Part shown: positions 48,401-60,600 of the stretch, piece after piece
Layout of the letters: the number at the start of each line of letters is the position of its first letter
Position numbering within the stretch: position 1 is the stretch's first letter
Origin: Aquilaria yunnanensis
Taxonomy: Eukaryota; Streptophyta; Magnoliopsida; Malvales; Thymelaeaceae
Length of the DNA stretch: 64,000 bases
NCBI GenBank assembly: GCA_039654915.1
Contig: CM077597.1
Coordinates: 77,192,001-77,256,000 of the forward strand
Direction of reading: 5' to 3'
Notes under the pieces: model-generated
What the model saw: only the letters and a program-made list of their open reading frames with translations
What the model was told of the DNA's origin: nothing
Databases searched by the model: none
Made by a program: the position numbers and the translations under genes

Positions 48401-49102
48401 TAAGAGTTATCCCGAGAGTGGGTGATGTACACACTCACCACCCTAGGTTCGTCCGATGGCATTTAAGTATGGGATTAAATGATTGATCAATAAGATATGA
48501 TTTAATCGGTAAAAGAAATAATGCATATGCATGGTAGTTCAAGCATACTAGTAGGATTTTGATATTGTTGTTATGATGATGTACGAAATTGTTCTTTAAT
48601 TAAATTACTAGAACTTAAAGTTTATTATTCGTTGTTGTTTGTTGCAGGAATATTAGGACCCACGTGATGGGCCTGATACTTCCCCCTTACTAAGCAAGTT
48701 GTGCTCATCCCTCATTCTAACATGTTTTTTTAGGTGAATACTATGAGGAGACAGAGTACACTGAACCATATAATGAGGTTCAAGATGTGCAGCAGACTGA
48801 GTGAGGGTACGCTGTAGCCCCTCGAAAGTAAAACTGGCTGGGACTAGGTTTCAACTTTGTGTGATTTGATTTCTAAAGAGACATATGGTTTTTTTAAGTT
48901 GGTACATTTTCCGTATATTAGTTTTACTGGGATTATCACTTAATTACTATGATTTCATTTAATCCTCACATTATTTGGAAAATAGATTAAAAGAAAATGT
49001 TTTACCTTATATTTCCTAAATTATTTTTAATTAAATAATTTATAATTCAGGGAATTTAAGATATATTTTAAAATTAAGGTTTATAAAATTGGGGGCGTTA
49101 CA
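45459..49102 (+). mobile_element. Solo LTR of family B in an ATT microsatellite
   Basis: Starts TGTAATAACCTTAAAAATTA and ends GGGGGCGTTACA. The flanks ATTAT (45454-45458 and 49103-49107) are a target duplication inside (ATT)n, so part of the match could be chance. It is 3644 bp, longer than the other copies mainly because of a 293-bp MITE. Confidence 0.88.
46030..46322. mobile_element. Stowaway MITE (Tc1/mariner type), 293 bp
   Basis: Starts CTCCCTCCGTCCTATTTTAA and ends TTGGGACGGAGGGAG, the inverted Stowaway terminus, with TA on both sides (46028-46029, 46323-46324). It is non-autonomous and inserted into the LTR-B copy; the matching part of other LTR-B copies lacks it. Confidence 0.92.
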
Positions 49103-49107
49103 ATTAT

Positions 49108-49370
49108 TATTATTATTATTATTTATAATGGACAGAAATCAAATGCAATGAGCAATCTATTATAATGGATGACGCAAGTGAGGATAGTTATGATGAAATA
49201 TTATAATAAAAACTATGTTAAATATAGAAAAATGAAACTCATAATTGCTACTATTTATCTTGAACAATATAATTGAAATAGAGTTATTTAAGTTAAAACT
49301 AAGTATTTTGATTTACGTGCAACGCGCGCGCATGTGTGTGTGTGTATTTAATAGCAAAAATAGAGTATTA
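49108..49370. other. AT-rich spacer with short alternating purine-pyrimidine tract
   Basis: Continues the ATT microsatellite, then matches 37290-37370 in part (CAATGAGCAATCTATTATAA). CGCGCGCGCATGTGTGTGTG at 49323 is an alternating tract able to adopt Z-DNA. No gene. Confidence 0.5.
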
Positions 49371-52300
49371 GTATTATTCAACCAACAGCATACATACATA
49401 AGAACTAGCAAGGAGCTAGCACTCATTAACCAGACCACAATCTGCGCACAATATCCTCCAGAATTACTTTCATCTATCCTGACCTGCACCAAAGCTTTAC
49501 AACTAGTTCCTAATTGCTAGTTTGGGATTACTAAATCATTCAAACCAATTACAATTTACCTTCAAACACCAATTCTTAATCCAAAGAAAAGAAATAGTTT
49601 GTATTCCTAGCAGTACCTATCCATCAATTTGCTTACAACCCTTGAACGCTAACTTATTTCTTCTGTCCCTAAAACACCACAGAACAATGAAAGATACAGC
49701 CTCCCAAACCTTTCTCTGAACCAATGACAAGCCTTCTACTTGATGATAGGAGGTCACCTTAATTAAATTTGCTACCGCTAACTCCTTAAGCTACGTCCAC
49801 TCACCACTCTCTAACTAAATGCCAAACAGAAGCTGCCTGTAACCATCTTACGAACACATGGCCAAAGTCTCTGCTTGTCGCTTGCAAAATGGGCAGAATA
49901 TCTCCTCCACATAAATACCACATAAGGCCAGTTTGACCCTTGAGGGAAGTTAGTATTGAGTTGCCCTCCAAACACAAATGTTGATCTTGTGAGGCACCCA
50001 CTTATTCCACCTTGTGCTCTCTGTTCCAACAGCGGATGCTAACAAGGCTCCATCCACCTTGTAGGAGAGTGTCTTCACGGAGAATTGTCCATTAGCCTGC
50101 ATTTGCCAGCTCCACCTGTCCACATAACCTGTCTCCAAAGAAAGAGACTCCAGCAATTTTAAAAGAACCTGCAATTCCCTAATTTCCCTTCTTTGCAGCT
50201 CCCTCAGCCAACACCACCCCAAAGTCCTTCCTTCCTCCTCTCTTTAACTGCACATCCTTTGACTGTTCCAACCTAAAAAATCTAGGAAATCTCTCCATCA
50301 GACCCGAACAACCCACCCACACATCCTTCCAAAATTTAATCCTAGCTCCATTCCCAACCTTCCACCTAAAGGAATTAACGAACTCCACGCCCACTTTTTC
50401 CAATTCCCACCCTATTTTTATAACGCCCCCCAAACTCTGTAACACAATTTATCTGGCACCTCCTTACCAAACCCACCATCACTCTTAGAAATCGATTTTA
50501 TAACTCTAACCCAAAGAGCCCCATCTTCCGTCCTAAATCTCCACGGCCACTTCCGTCCTAAAGCCCAACCTTGTCAACCACCTTCTGCCAGGAATTAATC
50601 CTCTTCATATTTGCACCGATTGAGAACAAGAAATATTTCAACGGAAGCTTTTCAGTGCAGCAGCGCATCGATCCCGCCAAAATCCACCACCTCTGATTGA
50701 TGAAGTCCGACACCAAAAAGTCGACTTTTGCTTAGATTTACTTTCAACACAGACGCTAGTTGAAAGCACTCCAACAATCTCACCAAGTTTCTGCCTTTGT
50801 TTTCTTTCAGACCAATCCCCTATAAAAAGGGTATCTTCTGCATATTGAAAATGGGAAACCACTAGCACTACAAGGAAGATGTGATTTAGCGATTGAAACT
50901 AGCGACTGAATCTTAGTCGCTAAACATATTAGTCAAACTAACAACTAAAAGATTTAGTCTCTAATTTTCAATAGCTAGTCAGTCGCTAATTTTAAATTTC
51001 AATAGCTAATCAATTGCACGTTAGTTAATGTTTTTCACAACCAATTTCCCTTCAGTTACTAATTTCGCTTCAGTTGTAAATTCAATCGCTGGTTATAATT
51101 AAAAACTTCCACCCGGCCTTCCCTTCTCTATTTCTCCTTCTTCTTCTTTCCTCTTCCTTCTCTACTTCTATCAATGTCTCCGGCATATCCCACCAATAGT
51201 TGAAGTTTTTCAATGCAATGTCATAGTGTATAAAGATTACTGTTGAGGTAATATGTAATTTGATTAAAGTTTACCATAGTTTAGGAATAGATGGCAGCTT
51301 AGCGGGCCTGTCAGGACCAAACTAATGACAGGGTAAATGTCGTTGACGCTTTCATGTAGTCCATGATTGGACTGCAGGGTCCGCGAACAGGATTTAATTT
51401 CACGATTGCTACTACAATGTGCTTGGGCCGCATGTTGACTCAAGGGACCTTCCCGACTAGTGTCGATCCTGGCTCATACCTAGAGGGTTGGGCGAAGAAG
51501 GATCTTATATTGCTCTGTCTAGGTCACAAGCTGTTCCTCCTTCGTCCTTTAGTTATGACAGGTTTTCAGCATGCACAGCCTCCTTCACTGTCATACCCAT
51601 GAATGATGAGATCTCATCAGAAGTCTCGAATGGTGTCGGTGAGAACATTTTGTCACCATCCTTCTTCCTTGACTGAGTCGGGCACGACGTTGGCTGGTTC
51701 TCAATACCAGATTATCGAGTCAATTCCTACCCAGTCATTCCTTGGTTTAAGTGGGTTCATGCAGTTACCGTACGCAACACAGCAGCAATCAGATTATTCT
51801 ATGAAGCTATTTTCCTGGTTTAATGTCGACCCGTCCTAGATTGAGACTTGTGTACCCAAGACGCAGGACATCTCAGGTGACTGTCAGCCTACGATCGCAC
51901 ATGATAAGCCTCAGGGGATGCTAAGGGTGACCATCCCCCCGGCACTAGCTTCGACTATACATTTCTTTAGTTCATTACTTTTATTGTTGGAAAAAATTTT
52001 ATTGTATTTTATTTTCTTAAAATAATAATAATAATCACTTTTTAAATTTATTTTAATTGCTTATTTTAGAGTTTATAAATTATTTGTTCAATTTCTTCCT
52101 TATATATATAATAATAAATTTAAGCAATATAATGTTTCAAAATATTTATATATATAAACTTTTTCGATGGCTGAATTTAAACAAAAAAATATTTAGCAAC
52201 TAAAATATTAGTCACAGTTAATGACTGCATATTCAGTCACTAGTTTAAATCAAGTAGTAACTAACAGTTTTAGTCGCTAGCTCATAGCAACTAAACTTTT

Positions 52301-53115
52301 TGCGACTGAACCTTTTAGTCACTAGTCAGTCATAGTTGGCGACTGCTAGTGAATACTTGTTCAGTCACTAATCCGCTTCACCCTTATAGTGTTGCTCTCC
52401 TTTACCAACTGAAACACCATAAAAAATTTGTTTTTTGTTCAGCCTCTACAATCTTTACATGCAAAACCTTTGCCACAAAAAGATGAAAAATGAAGGGAGG
52501 TGACCACTTTGACACACCTCCATTTCCAATTTGAACTCTAGAGTAGCAGTCCTATTAACTAAAATTCATATATCAGAAGTCTTTAAAAATGACCTTATCC
52601 ATCGATGCCATTTCCATCCAAAATTCATCTACTCCACTGTTGAATAAAAAAATTTTCAGTTTATGAAATCATAGGGCCCTTCAAAATCCATCTTGGACAA
52701 TAGAATTTTATTTTTTTTCTCCCCTTGTCTAAATCAGCCTTTTCATTTACAATGAGTACACCGTCTAAAATTTGTCTACCCTTATTGAAACCAAATTGGA
52801 CTTCACTTATCAACAGAAGGATTACCTTTTTTAACCTTGCTACCAGTACCTTCGCGATGACTTTATGTTGACACCCATTAAGACTAATAGGTCTATATTC
52901 GTCAAGCGAGATCGGGGTTTTTGTTTTTGGCACCACAGTCATGAATGAGGAATTACAACCATATCAATTTTGCCCAACACTTCGATATACTTAACAAAGC
53001 TAATAATGTCCAAACCAATAGTTTCCCAATGGTGCTTCAAAAAATTAAATGTGAATCCATCCAGGCCAGGCGCTTTTGATCCACCACAACTCTAAACCAC
53101 CTCTTTTGAAGATAG
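49370..53115 (-). pseudogene. L1-type LINE ORF2 fragment, split by a CACTA element
   Basis: On the minus strand from the right: LDGFTFNFLKHHWETIG (near 53060), LDEYRPISLNGCQHKVIAKV with GRQILDGVLIVNE (52661-52942), all typical of plant L1 reverse transcriptase. After the CACTA insertion come VVSHFQYAEDTLFIGDW (50830-50865, FADDT block, D to E), then NGARIKFWKDVWVG with FPRFFRLE (near 50300-50370) and a zf-RVT region (WNKWVPHKINICVWRA, near 49960-50020). The end GLSLVQRKVWEAVSFIVLW is near 49700. Frameshifts and stops are common, ORF1 and the 5' part are missing, and no clear poly(A) tail is seen, so the left end is approximate. Confidence 0.82.
50866..52391. mobile_element. Non-autonomous CACTA (En/Spm) transposon, 1526 bp
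   Basis: Begins CACTACAAGGAAGAT and ends with the complement of CACTATAAGGGTGAA: imperfect inverted ends of about 13 bases. Subterminal copies of GCGACTGAA/TTCAGTCGC and TAGTCGCTAA crowd both ends, as expected for transposase binding sites. The flanks TAG and TTG agree at two of three bases. The LINE frame is continuous when the element is removed (GVSVGKGEQ on one side, VVSHFQYAED on the other). The middle (51280-51990) is richer in GC and has short unrecognised open frames; no transposase motifs. Confidence 0.85.
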
Positions 53116-53169
53116 TCGTCTTGACATTAAATAGCTTAGGTGGCATCCCATGATTGCTTAACACTAGAA

Positions 53170-54480
53170 AAAGTTTTTAGTTCTTCAAAAAACAAAATTT
53201 CAAGGAAGAAACCCCTCCCTTCCATCAAAAGGCAAAATGGGAAATTCAAAAGAAAAAAATGATTGAGAGCAAAGATCAGCAACAAGTGTTATTTGAAACT
53301 CTCTCACTTAAGTCTGCTTCTATCAAACACTACAAGAGGCCAGTCTAACAAATCATATGAAGTGAATAACATTGCCTTAAAGTTATCAAAATCATAGCTC
53401 ATAAAAAAAAAAGAAGAAGAAAAAGGATAATGACTCACTGAGCTGTTAATCTCCAAGACAGCCTAGGCAAAAGTTAGAGCACAAAAAGAAAAAATAAAAA
53501 AATAACAAAAATGAAAAGAAAAGAAAAAAAAGTGAGTTATGGATTCTAGATTGAAAACCTATAAAAAACAGTTTAGAAGATAAAGGCAACCTTCAAAACA
53601 AGTCTGCACACAAATTGCAAAAGTTGGGGGCAATAGAGATAAGGTCTAACTTTCTGGAAAGTGTGATAAATTTGAGGTTGTCGCTATCAAGTTTTTAAAG
53701 GTAATCAGATTTACTCATGGGTGACATTAAAAGTCATTTCTTTTTCACCTTTTAAATTTGACCTTCCTCTTTTACACTATTCAAGCTTGATTTTCTTCAA
53801 CTAAGTATTTACCTCTTAACTACCATTTTGCTTTATCTATAGAAAGACCATCATTATTATAAATCTTGTTCATACCTTTCACTTTGTGCATTTTGCATCT
53901 TTGAGTTGGAAGGGAAAAGAATAAAAAAAGTTAATAAAAAACAAAGATCGTAAGTTAGTCAAGCTCTGCAAATTGATGAAAGTTTTTCTTTAAAGGCAAA
54001 ATCATTATCATTAATGTGTGTGGGTCAAAAGTGAAGAAAACCTATGATTTCTCTTGAAAAAAGGCATTTCTTGGACACACTGAGGGTATAAGTATTGAAC
54101 ACCATTATTGTCACAAAAAGAGCAAAAGTTGCATGTTCTTGAATCATGAAGTCCAAGGCAAGGTAAGGAATCACAACAACCTTAAAAAGGAGTTCAACTT
54201 AAATCTAGACTAGGAGTTATTCATCTCTCATACATCACAATTTTTTTAATATAATCTATACATTTCACCTGTTAAGGCTCTTCTTAACTTTTTCAAAGTC
54301 ATGAATCATTCATCCTGAGCAACATAACTACCATGCATAATGCACATTCCTTTGAAACAATTTTAAAGATGGGTTTCGTGAAGCCAAGTATAAGGAATAT
54401 CCACAAAGATTTCCAAAAAGGATTCTCTTAAGAGGCAAGAGTTAACTGTATTATGGTGCACAAGTGAGCTTGGTTATCAA
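53170..54480 (+). repeat. Ogre-type 3' internal region
   Basis: Matches, in the opposite orientation, 8700-9800 of Ogre-1: TCCATCAAAAGGCAAAATGG near 53220; GAGTTATGGATTCTAGATTG near 53535; CTCTGCAAATTGATGAAAGT near 53960. No protein-coding frame. By order it would be the end of a plus-strand Ogre copy whose upstream part is lost. Confidence 0.7.
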
Positions 54481-54818
54481 GAAATCTCACTTTTAAGATT
54501 TACTTATTTTGTGAAATTTCTCACTTTTAAGATTTACTCATTTTGTGAAATTTTTCACTTTTGAGATTCACTCATTTTATGGAATCTTTAGCATTTTTGA
54601 ACTTCAATCATTTTGTGAATTTTTTAACTTTTGAGATTCATTCATTTTGTGGTATCTTTGGCCTTTTTGAAATTCAACCATTTTGTGAAATTTCTCAATT
54701 TTAAGATTCACTCATTTTGTGGAATCTTCGGCATTATTAAAATTTACTCATTTTGTGGAATTTCTCAATCTTAAGATTTACTCATTTTGTGAAATTTCTC
54801 AATTTTAAGATTCACTCA
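54480..54818. repeat. Tandem repeat of about 33/66 bp before the foldback
   Basis: About ten units of AGATTTACTCATTTTGTGAA ATTTCTCACTTTTA, alternating with a variant (GGAATCTTTGGCATTTTTGA). Its place corresponds to the 3' untranslated arrays of Ogre-1. Confidence 0.88.
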
Positions 54819-55188
54819 TGTGGCAACGTCGGGTTTTCTGGATGATGGCGGTGCGACGGCAGAGAGGCGCAGCGCGGTGGTCGGCGGATGGGTTGACGGA
54901 GCGGGAAGAAACAGGAGAGGTGGCCGGCAGCAATGGAGGGAGATTGACGATGCGAGGAGAGCGTCTGACGGCGTGGTGAACAGAGGGTCCGGCTGGCGGC
55001 GTGACGAACGGAGGGTAACGCTAGTGACGGGAACGACAGCGGCGTCGCGTCCGGCGAAGTGAAGGTTCCTCCATTGCTGCTGGCCACCTCTCCTATTTCT
55101 TCTTGCTCCGTCAGCCCATCCGCCGACCACCGCGCTGCGCCTCTCTGCCGTCGCACCACCGTCATCCAGAAAACCCGACGTTGCCACA
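54819..55188. repeat. GC-rich 370-bp foldback in place of an LTR
   Basis: The arms 54819-54939 and 55068-55188 are inverted copies, about 121 bases each with few mismatches. The outer 20 bases of each arm (TGTGGCAACGTCGGGTTTTC and its complement) are exactly the LTR 3' end of Ogre-1. The rest of the arms and the 128-base centre match nothing else in the window and are far richer in G+C than the surroundings. The right arm joins the Ogre-2 primer binding site, where the 5' LTR should end. Open frames on both strands here follow from the GC content and palindrome and are not taken as genes. Confidence 0.9.
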
Positions 55189-55191
55189 GCT

Positions 55192-55210
55192 TGGCGACTC
55201 CACTGGGGAC
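55192..55210 (+). other. Primer binding site of Ogre-2
   Basis: TGGCGACTCCACTGGGGAC, identical to the site in Ogre-1. Confidence 0.8.
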
Positions 55211-55808
55211 TCGACGTTAGTGAGTCGAGCCTAAAGTTGATTTGTTTTGATTTACTTTGCTTATTATGTGGATTCATATATTTTATTTACTTAGATAAAC
55301 ATGCATAATCCATTCACAATATGAAGCTCTATACTCGAGCTTCCTCAAATCAAACACGATTCTTTCTAAGCGGAATTGGTGTTGCTGTCCTTGTGAGGCC
55401 ATGGTCTCCAAGCCTTCACCGGTTTCAAAGTAGCAAAGTAGTGTATTGCCTTCTGAGACGGTTACTCTCTGCATGGGCCCACGAAAAGCTACGACTCGAA
55501 TTAATCCATTCCTTACATTAACCCTAGAGGGTAAGGAATCAGGCCGTCACTATGATTTAGTGACGGGATTCGGGAACTATCCCTTGCCTTTTTGATAAAC
55601 CACCTTCTGCATATAGAATCCCTTACTCTACCGTAGAACCAGCCATTAAGAATTTGCTATACTTCGGTTCCAATTTTCATAGGTTTTGCTTTGTCTATAT
55701 GTTTGTATAATCCTATGTGTTACCTTTTTACTAACTCTGCTTTTCCTTATTTTTCGGGCATATACATTTCATCATTAAAGATAAATATTTGGTGAAAGAA
55801 TTACTATC
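55211..55808 (+). other. 5' leader of Ogre-2
   Basis: About 600 bases between primer site and ORF1. The first 400 match the Ogre-1 leader. A 66-codon frame at 55321-55521 is shared with Ogre-1 but shows no selection (five of seven changes alter residues). Confidence 0.75.
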
Positions 55809-57503
55809 ATGGACGTTCTCGACTACCTTCCCACAATGGTTAATGGATCATGGAACGACACGATAGTAGAAACTCAGCCCGAGGCTATGGAATACTCCGA
55901 AACGGCCCAAAAGCTTCACGGAGATTCTCTGACGTCCCACTCTCACGTTCAGCTCAAAGACCAGGTATCGGTCCAGATAAATCAGAATGACATCACTGAA
56001 TTATTACAAGTCTGGAATAGTTGGAACTCAGCAGATCGGGAAGCTTTTACAGCAAAGTATGGTCACATCGCTCGCCTACTAAAAGTTACCGTTGATGCAT
56101 CACTTGTCCGGGCTCTAATACAATTTTGGGATCCATTTTATCGATGCTTTTCTTTCGACAAGATGGATCTGGTTCCAACCATTGAAGAATACAACAACCT
56201 ATTGGGTTGGTCCTCCGATTATCCAATTGAGACGTATCAACACGATAGAAGAACGGAGCCTCATCGAGCCCTGGCAAAATTACTGGATATGCCAGCTTCC
56301 AGTCTTCAAGCCAAGTTTGCAACAAAAGGATGTCGGAAATTTATCAGTTGGATCGATTTAAAACAATTAAGCCACGTTCTCCCTCAGAAGGATCAACGAC
56401 GCAAGCTTTTCGCCCTGGCAATATATGGCCTGGTAGTCTTCCCAAGAATTATCGGATTCATTGAAGGAGATGTCATCACACTATTTGAGCAAGTCTGCAA
56501 CGCTCAAGTGAATCCGACCTCAGTAATATTATGTGAAACTATCAGGGCATTAAACTTCTGTCTCCAAAGAGGGGGCAAATTCATGGGATGTTCACATCTT
56601 CTCAACATTTGGATCAAAAGCCACCTTCCTTGTGATAAACAACACTTCGAAAATCGCTTTTCAAAGGACTTCATCCCAATCGAAGCCTTTTTGAAAAGTG
56701 AAACCACTCATCATGATAGCAAGGAAGTATGGGTTAACTACTTCAGGAACATCACTGAATTAGAAATTGAATGGAGAGCCCCCTGGTCTACCTCCACCCG
56801 CGTTGTCTACCGTTGCGGCAATTGCCCGTGGGTTCCTCTCTTAGGTATATGGGGAGGAACAAGTTATGCCCCAGCTCAAGTACGAAAACAATTTGGGTCC
56901 ATGCAATTTATACCCATGACGCATAATCTGAGTAAGTTGGAATTTTCACATGAAGATCTAAATTCAAATAAGCTTGCAATGGGTATTTCAGTTGCGTGGA
57001 AAAGACTTTTCATATTGAAGTCGGGGCCTATTATTTCTCCCACTGCTTATTATGAATGGAGAAATAACCGGAAGGAAGGAATAGTTTTACCTGACGAGGT
57101 TATCAGAAAGTTGGCGAAAAGAGAATTGGAAAAAGAACTAGAGGAAGAAAAGGAGAAGAACAAGAGAATGCTCCTCGACATACAACAGCTCGGTCATAAA
57201 ACACAACAACTTGAAGAGAAGATTGAATGCCAAAGACAAGTCATCTCCCAATTGGTTGAGGAAACTGACCAAAAAGAGATGAGGGCAAGATATTGGGAAG
57301 ATCAATACAGATTTTCTAAAGATCAATTGCAAACATTTTTGGTAGAAGTCAGAAAAGTTACAGAACAAGCCCAACTAATGGGCGAAGAAGCCAAGGAGTT
57401 AGAAGAACTGAGCTGTCCTACTCCATCAGTAAATGTTCAAAGAATGATGGAGTTCATATCTAAGGCCAGAAAGCAGTATTGTACTTTGGGTCGTTTCTTT
57501 TAA
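55809..57503 (+). CDS. Ogre ORF1 protein (DUF7745-like, with C-terminal coiled coil), intact
   Basis: 564 residues without a stop. The region from about 60 to 425 resembles the plant DUF7745/mobile-domain family: WDPFYRCFSFDKMDLVPTIE, EYNNLLGW, LFALAIYGLVVFPRI, FLLNIW-type segments (HLLNIWIKSHLPCD) and YRCGNCPWVPLLGIWG. From about 432 to 525 a Glu/Lys-rich heptad pattern (KRELEKELEEEKEKNKRML ...) predicts a coiled coil. ORF1 is the extra frame 5' of gag that marks Ogre elements; its role is unknown. It is the only retroelement frame in Ogre-2 free of stops. Ogre-1 has lost it. Confidence 0.85.
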   Translation: MDVLDYLPTMVNGSWNDTIVETQPEAMEYSETAQKLHGDSLTSHSHVQLKDQVSVQINQNDITELLQVWNSWNSADREAFTAKYGHIARLLKVTVDASLVRALIQFWDPFYRCFSFDKMDLVPTIEEYNNLLGWSSDYPIETYQHDRRTEPHRALAKLLDMPASSLQAKFATKGCRKFISWIDLKQLSHVLPQKDQRRKLFALAIYGLVVFPRIIGFIEGDVITLFEQVCNAQVNPTSVILCETIRALNFCLQRGGKFMGCSHLLNIWIKSHLPCDKQHFENRFSKDFIPIEAFLKSETTHHDSKEVWVNYFRNITELEIEWRAPWSTSTRVVYRCGNCPWVPLLGIWGGTSYAPAQVRKQFGSMQFIPMTHNLSKLEFSHEDLNSNKLAMGISVAWKRLFILKSGPIISPTAYYEWRNNRKEGIVLPDEVIRKLAKRELEKELEEEKEKNKRMLLDIQQLGHKTQQLEEKIECQRQVISQLVEETDQKEMRARYWEDQYRFSKDQLQTFLVEVRKVTEQAQLMGEEAKELEELSCPTPSVNVQRMMEFISKARKQYCTLGRFF

Positions 57504-57690
57504 ACAAACCTTTGCTGAATGTAATTGAGAAATTCCATTATAGTTCTTCTTTCACCAAGTATTTACAATATTCATGCATGCATCCATCACATCAATCATT
57601 CACACATATAATCTAATAAAATAAATATTCCTTTAAAAAGGTAAAATTGGACCTCAACACCGATATTCAACTCGACTCCAAACAAGATTA
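57504..57690 (+). other. Spacer between ORF1 and gag
   Basis: Holds one unit (CATGCATGCATCCATCACAT CAATCATTCAC) of the repeat that is amplified seven-fold at 11050-11480 in Ogre-1. Confidence 0.7.
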
Positions 57691-60600
57691 ATGGCAGAAC
57701 AAGCCGAAGGACGTCTCATGGAGATGGAGTCCAAGATTGAAAGTATGTCAAAACAGATGAGACAATTGATGGAATTAATCAAAGGGAAAGTAACTCAAGT
57801 CCCCATCAAAGAAGTACAAGATCCCACTTATCCCCCGGGATTCACCCCGCAATGAGTCTTAGTCCAAGAAAACCTGTTTCAAGAATCAGGACCGTCTGCT
57901 AGTGTTCACCTGAAACAAGACACTGTACAGGAAGAGAAGAAGACATTACCAAAAGATGAAGCAGAATCTCAAAAACTCGAGACAATAGAGAAAAGATTGA
58001 GAGCCATTGAAGGAGGCACTATATTCGGATCCCTTTCAGTGGATGACCTCTGCTTAGTGCCAGATGTCGTAATCCCTTCGGACTTTAAAGTACCGGATTT
58101 CGTAAAATACGACGGAACGAGTGATCCCATCACTCACATCACACTGTTCCTAAGGAGACTACAACCACTCACAAAAGATGAAAAGGTGTGGATTGCACTT
58201 TTTCAGGGGAGTCTCACAAAATCAGCATTGCAGTGGTATCTAAGTCAAGGACCAAGAAACATCAAAACTTGGAATGACCTTGCTCAGGCCTTCATCGGCA
58301 ACTATAAACATGTTATGGACTTGGCTCCGGATCGCCAAACTCTCCAAAACATGGAGAAGAAAAAGCCAGAAACATTCAAGGAATATGCCCAACGGTGGAG
58401 GGACTTAGCTGCACAAGTGCAGCCACCCATGACAGAAAGGGAAATGGTCACTTTGTTTGTCCAGACACTGAAGTACCCGAATTATGACAAACTTATTGGC
58501 AATGCGGCAACTAACTTCTCCGACGTAGTCATGTCTGGAGAAAGGATCGAGCACGGTATCAGGACCGGGAAGATTACTGAGTTCTTCAGTGATCCTATGA
58601 AAAGAGGAAGACCATCCAAAAGAAAAGATGAAGAAATACAACAAATAGGACGAGGAAGAGGGATTCCCCTCGTGGGTACTGTGGCCACCGGACCTCGCCT
58701 ATCTTATCCTACCAATAGGCCCAATTATTATCCTCCAAATAGGCCCAGTGATTTTCCTCCCAATAGGCCCAACAATTATCCTTTCAACAGGCCTAATCAG
58801 TTACGGCCACCCGTTCCGACTCCTCCACTGCCTGCACCAAGACCAAGAGAAATTTTCGCACCAATTCCCATGACTTATACTGAGTTGTATCCAAAACTCA
58901 TCGAGAGTCAACTTATTCGCCCAATTCCTACAAGGCTGCTGGAACCCCCATATCCAAGTTGGTATAACCCCAACATGAATTGCCCATATCATGATGGCGT
59001 TACAGGCCATGGCCTGGAAAATTGCATAGCATTAAAACGTATAGTCCAACAATTAATTGAGTCAAAGTGGTTGGACTTTTCCGATGAACCAAACGTCACT
59101 CACAATCCATTGCCGTCTCATCAAGCAAAACCAATCAACATGATAGAAGAATACCGGCCAATGAAAAAGTCAGTCAACGATATCATAACCCCTCTTAAGC
59201 ATGTATATTCATGCCTTGTGAAAGAAGGGATTATCCTGGGAAAATCTTCTTTTGGACATGAAGAAGTCAAGGATGAGAAGTGGTGCAACTTTCATGACAG
59301 TAAGAGTCATTTTATCCAGGAATGCTCAGAATTTCGTGAAAGACTACAAAGTCTCATTGATTCCTCCCAACTCATCGTTTTTATGTCAGATAAAGATGAT
59401 GACGTGAATGTGATCATTAAAGAACAAGATGCTATGCCAAGACCACAAGTCATATCAATCTCAAAACCTACTCTTAAGCCTCTAAAAATTCAAGTCCCGA
59501 AGCCATTCCCATACAAATCAGACAAAACTGTTCCATGGAGCTATGATTACACTTCTAACATCACATCAACTCCGTTAGAAGTTGGGATTATGACTAGAAG
59601 TGGTCGGTGCTATTCTCCGGAGGAAATGAACAAGCTCCAAAAAGATAAGGACGTTGCAGACCCAACAAGTGGACTTCTTGATACAAATACATCCAAAGAG
59701 CAAGAGATGCCTCGAGCAGTGACAGACGAACAAGCTAATGAGTTTCTCAAACTCATAAAGCAAAGTGAGTATAGCATCGTTGAGCAATTGAACCGCTTAC
59801 CAGCAAAAATTTCCATACTTTCATTGCTCTTAAGCTCTGATGCCCATCGAGAAGCTCTTCTCAAAGTCCTGAATAAGGCTTATGTTGGACAAGATATCTC
59901 CGTGAACAACTTTGACCACCTCGTCAACAACATCACGGCACAAAATCTCATCACATTCACTGACGATGAGATACCAGCAGAAGGAAGGGGTCACTCTAAG
60001 GCCCTACATATTTCGGTCAAATACAAAGATCGGATTATGGCTAGAGTTCTTATCGACAATGGGTCAGCTCTAAATGTAATGCCACTGGAAACCTTACATA
60101 AGATCGGTTTAGACCCATCATACCTCAACAACAGTCATATTGTTGTTCGAGCGTTTGACGGAACGAAGAGAGATGTTGTTGGAGAAATAGAGCTACCAAT
60201 AGGGATTGGTCCCTGTCTTTTCCACATCACATTCCAAGTCATGGATATTTGTCCATCATATACCTGTCTGCTGGGAAGACCATGGATCCATATGGCCGGA
60301 GCAATTCCTTCTTCATTACATCAAAAAATGAAATTCATCATTGAAGGAAAGATAATCACAGTCTTTGCTGAAGAAGATATTCTGTTGTCAAGACCTGCGG
60401 ATGCTCAATATGTCGAGGTCAATGAAAATATAACTGATTGCTCCTTCAGGTCTTTTGAGATTGTCAATGCTGCTTATGTCAGCGAATATGGAGAAGAACC
60501 CATTCCTAGCATCTCTAAAACAAGTCGCATGGTTGCCAAACTCATGATAAAAAGAGGATACTCACTGGGGTTAGGACTGGGACAAGATTTACAAGGAATC

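Noticed and set aside
54812..55277. Three long open frames on both strands across the foldback
   Set aside because: They follow from high GC and the palindrome; two of them overlap on the same strand and the third is their mirror image.
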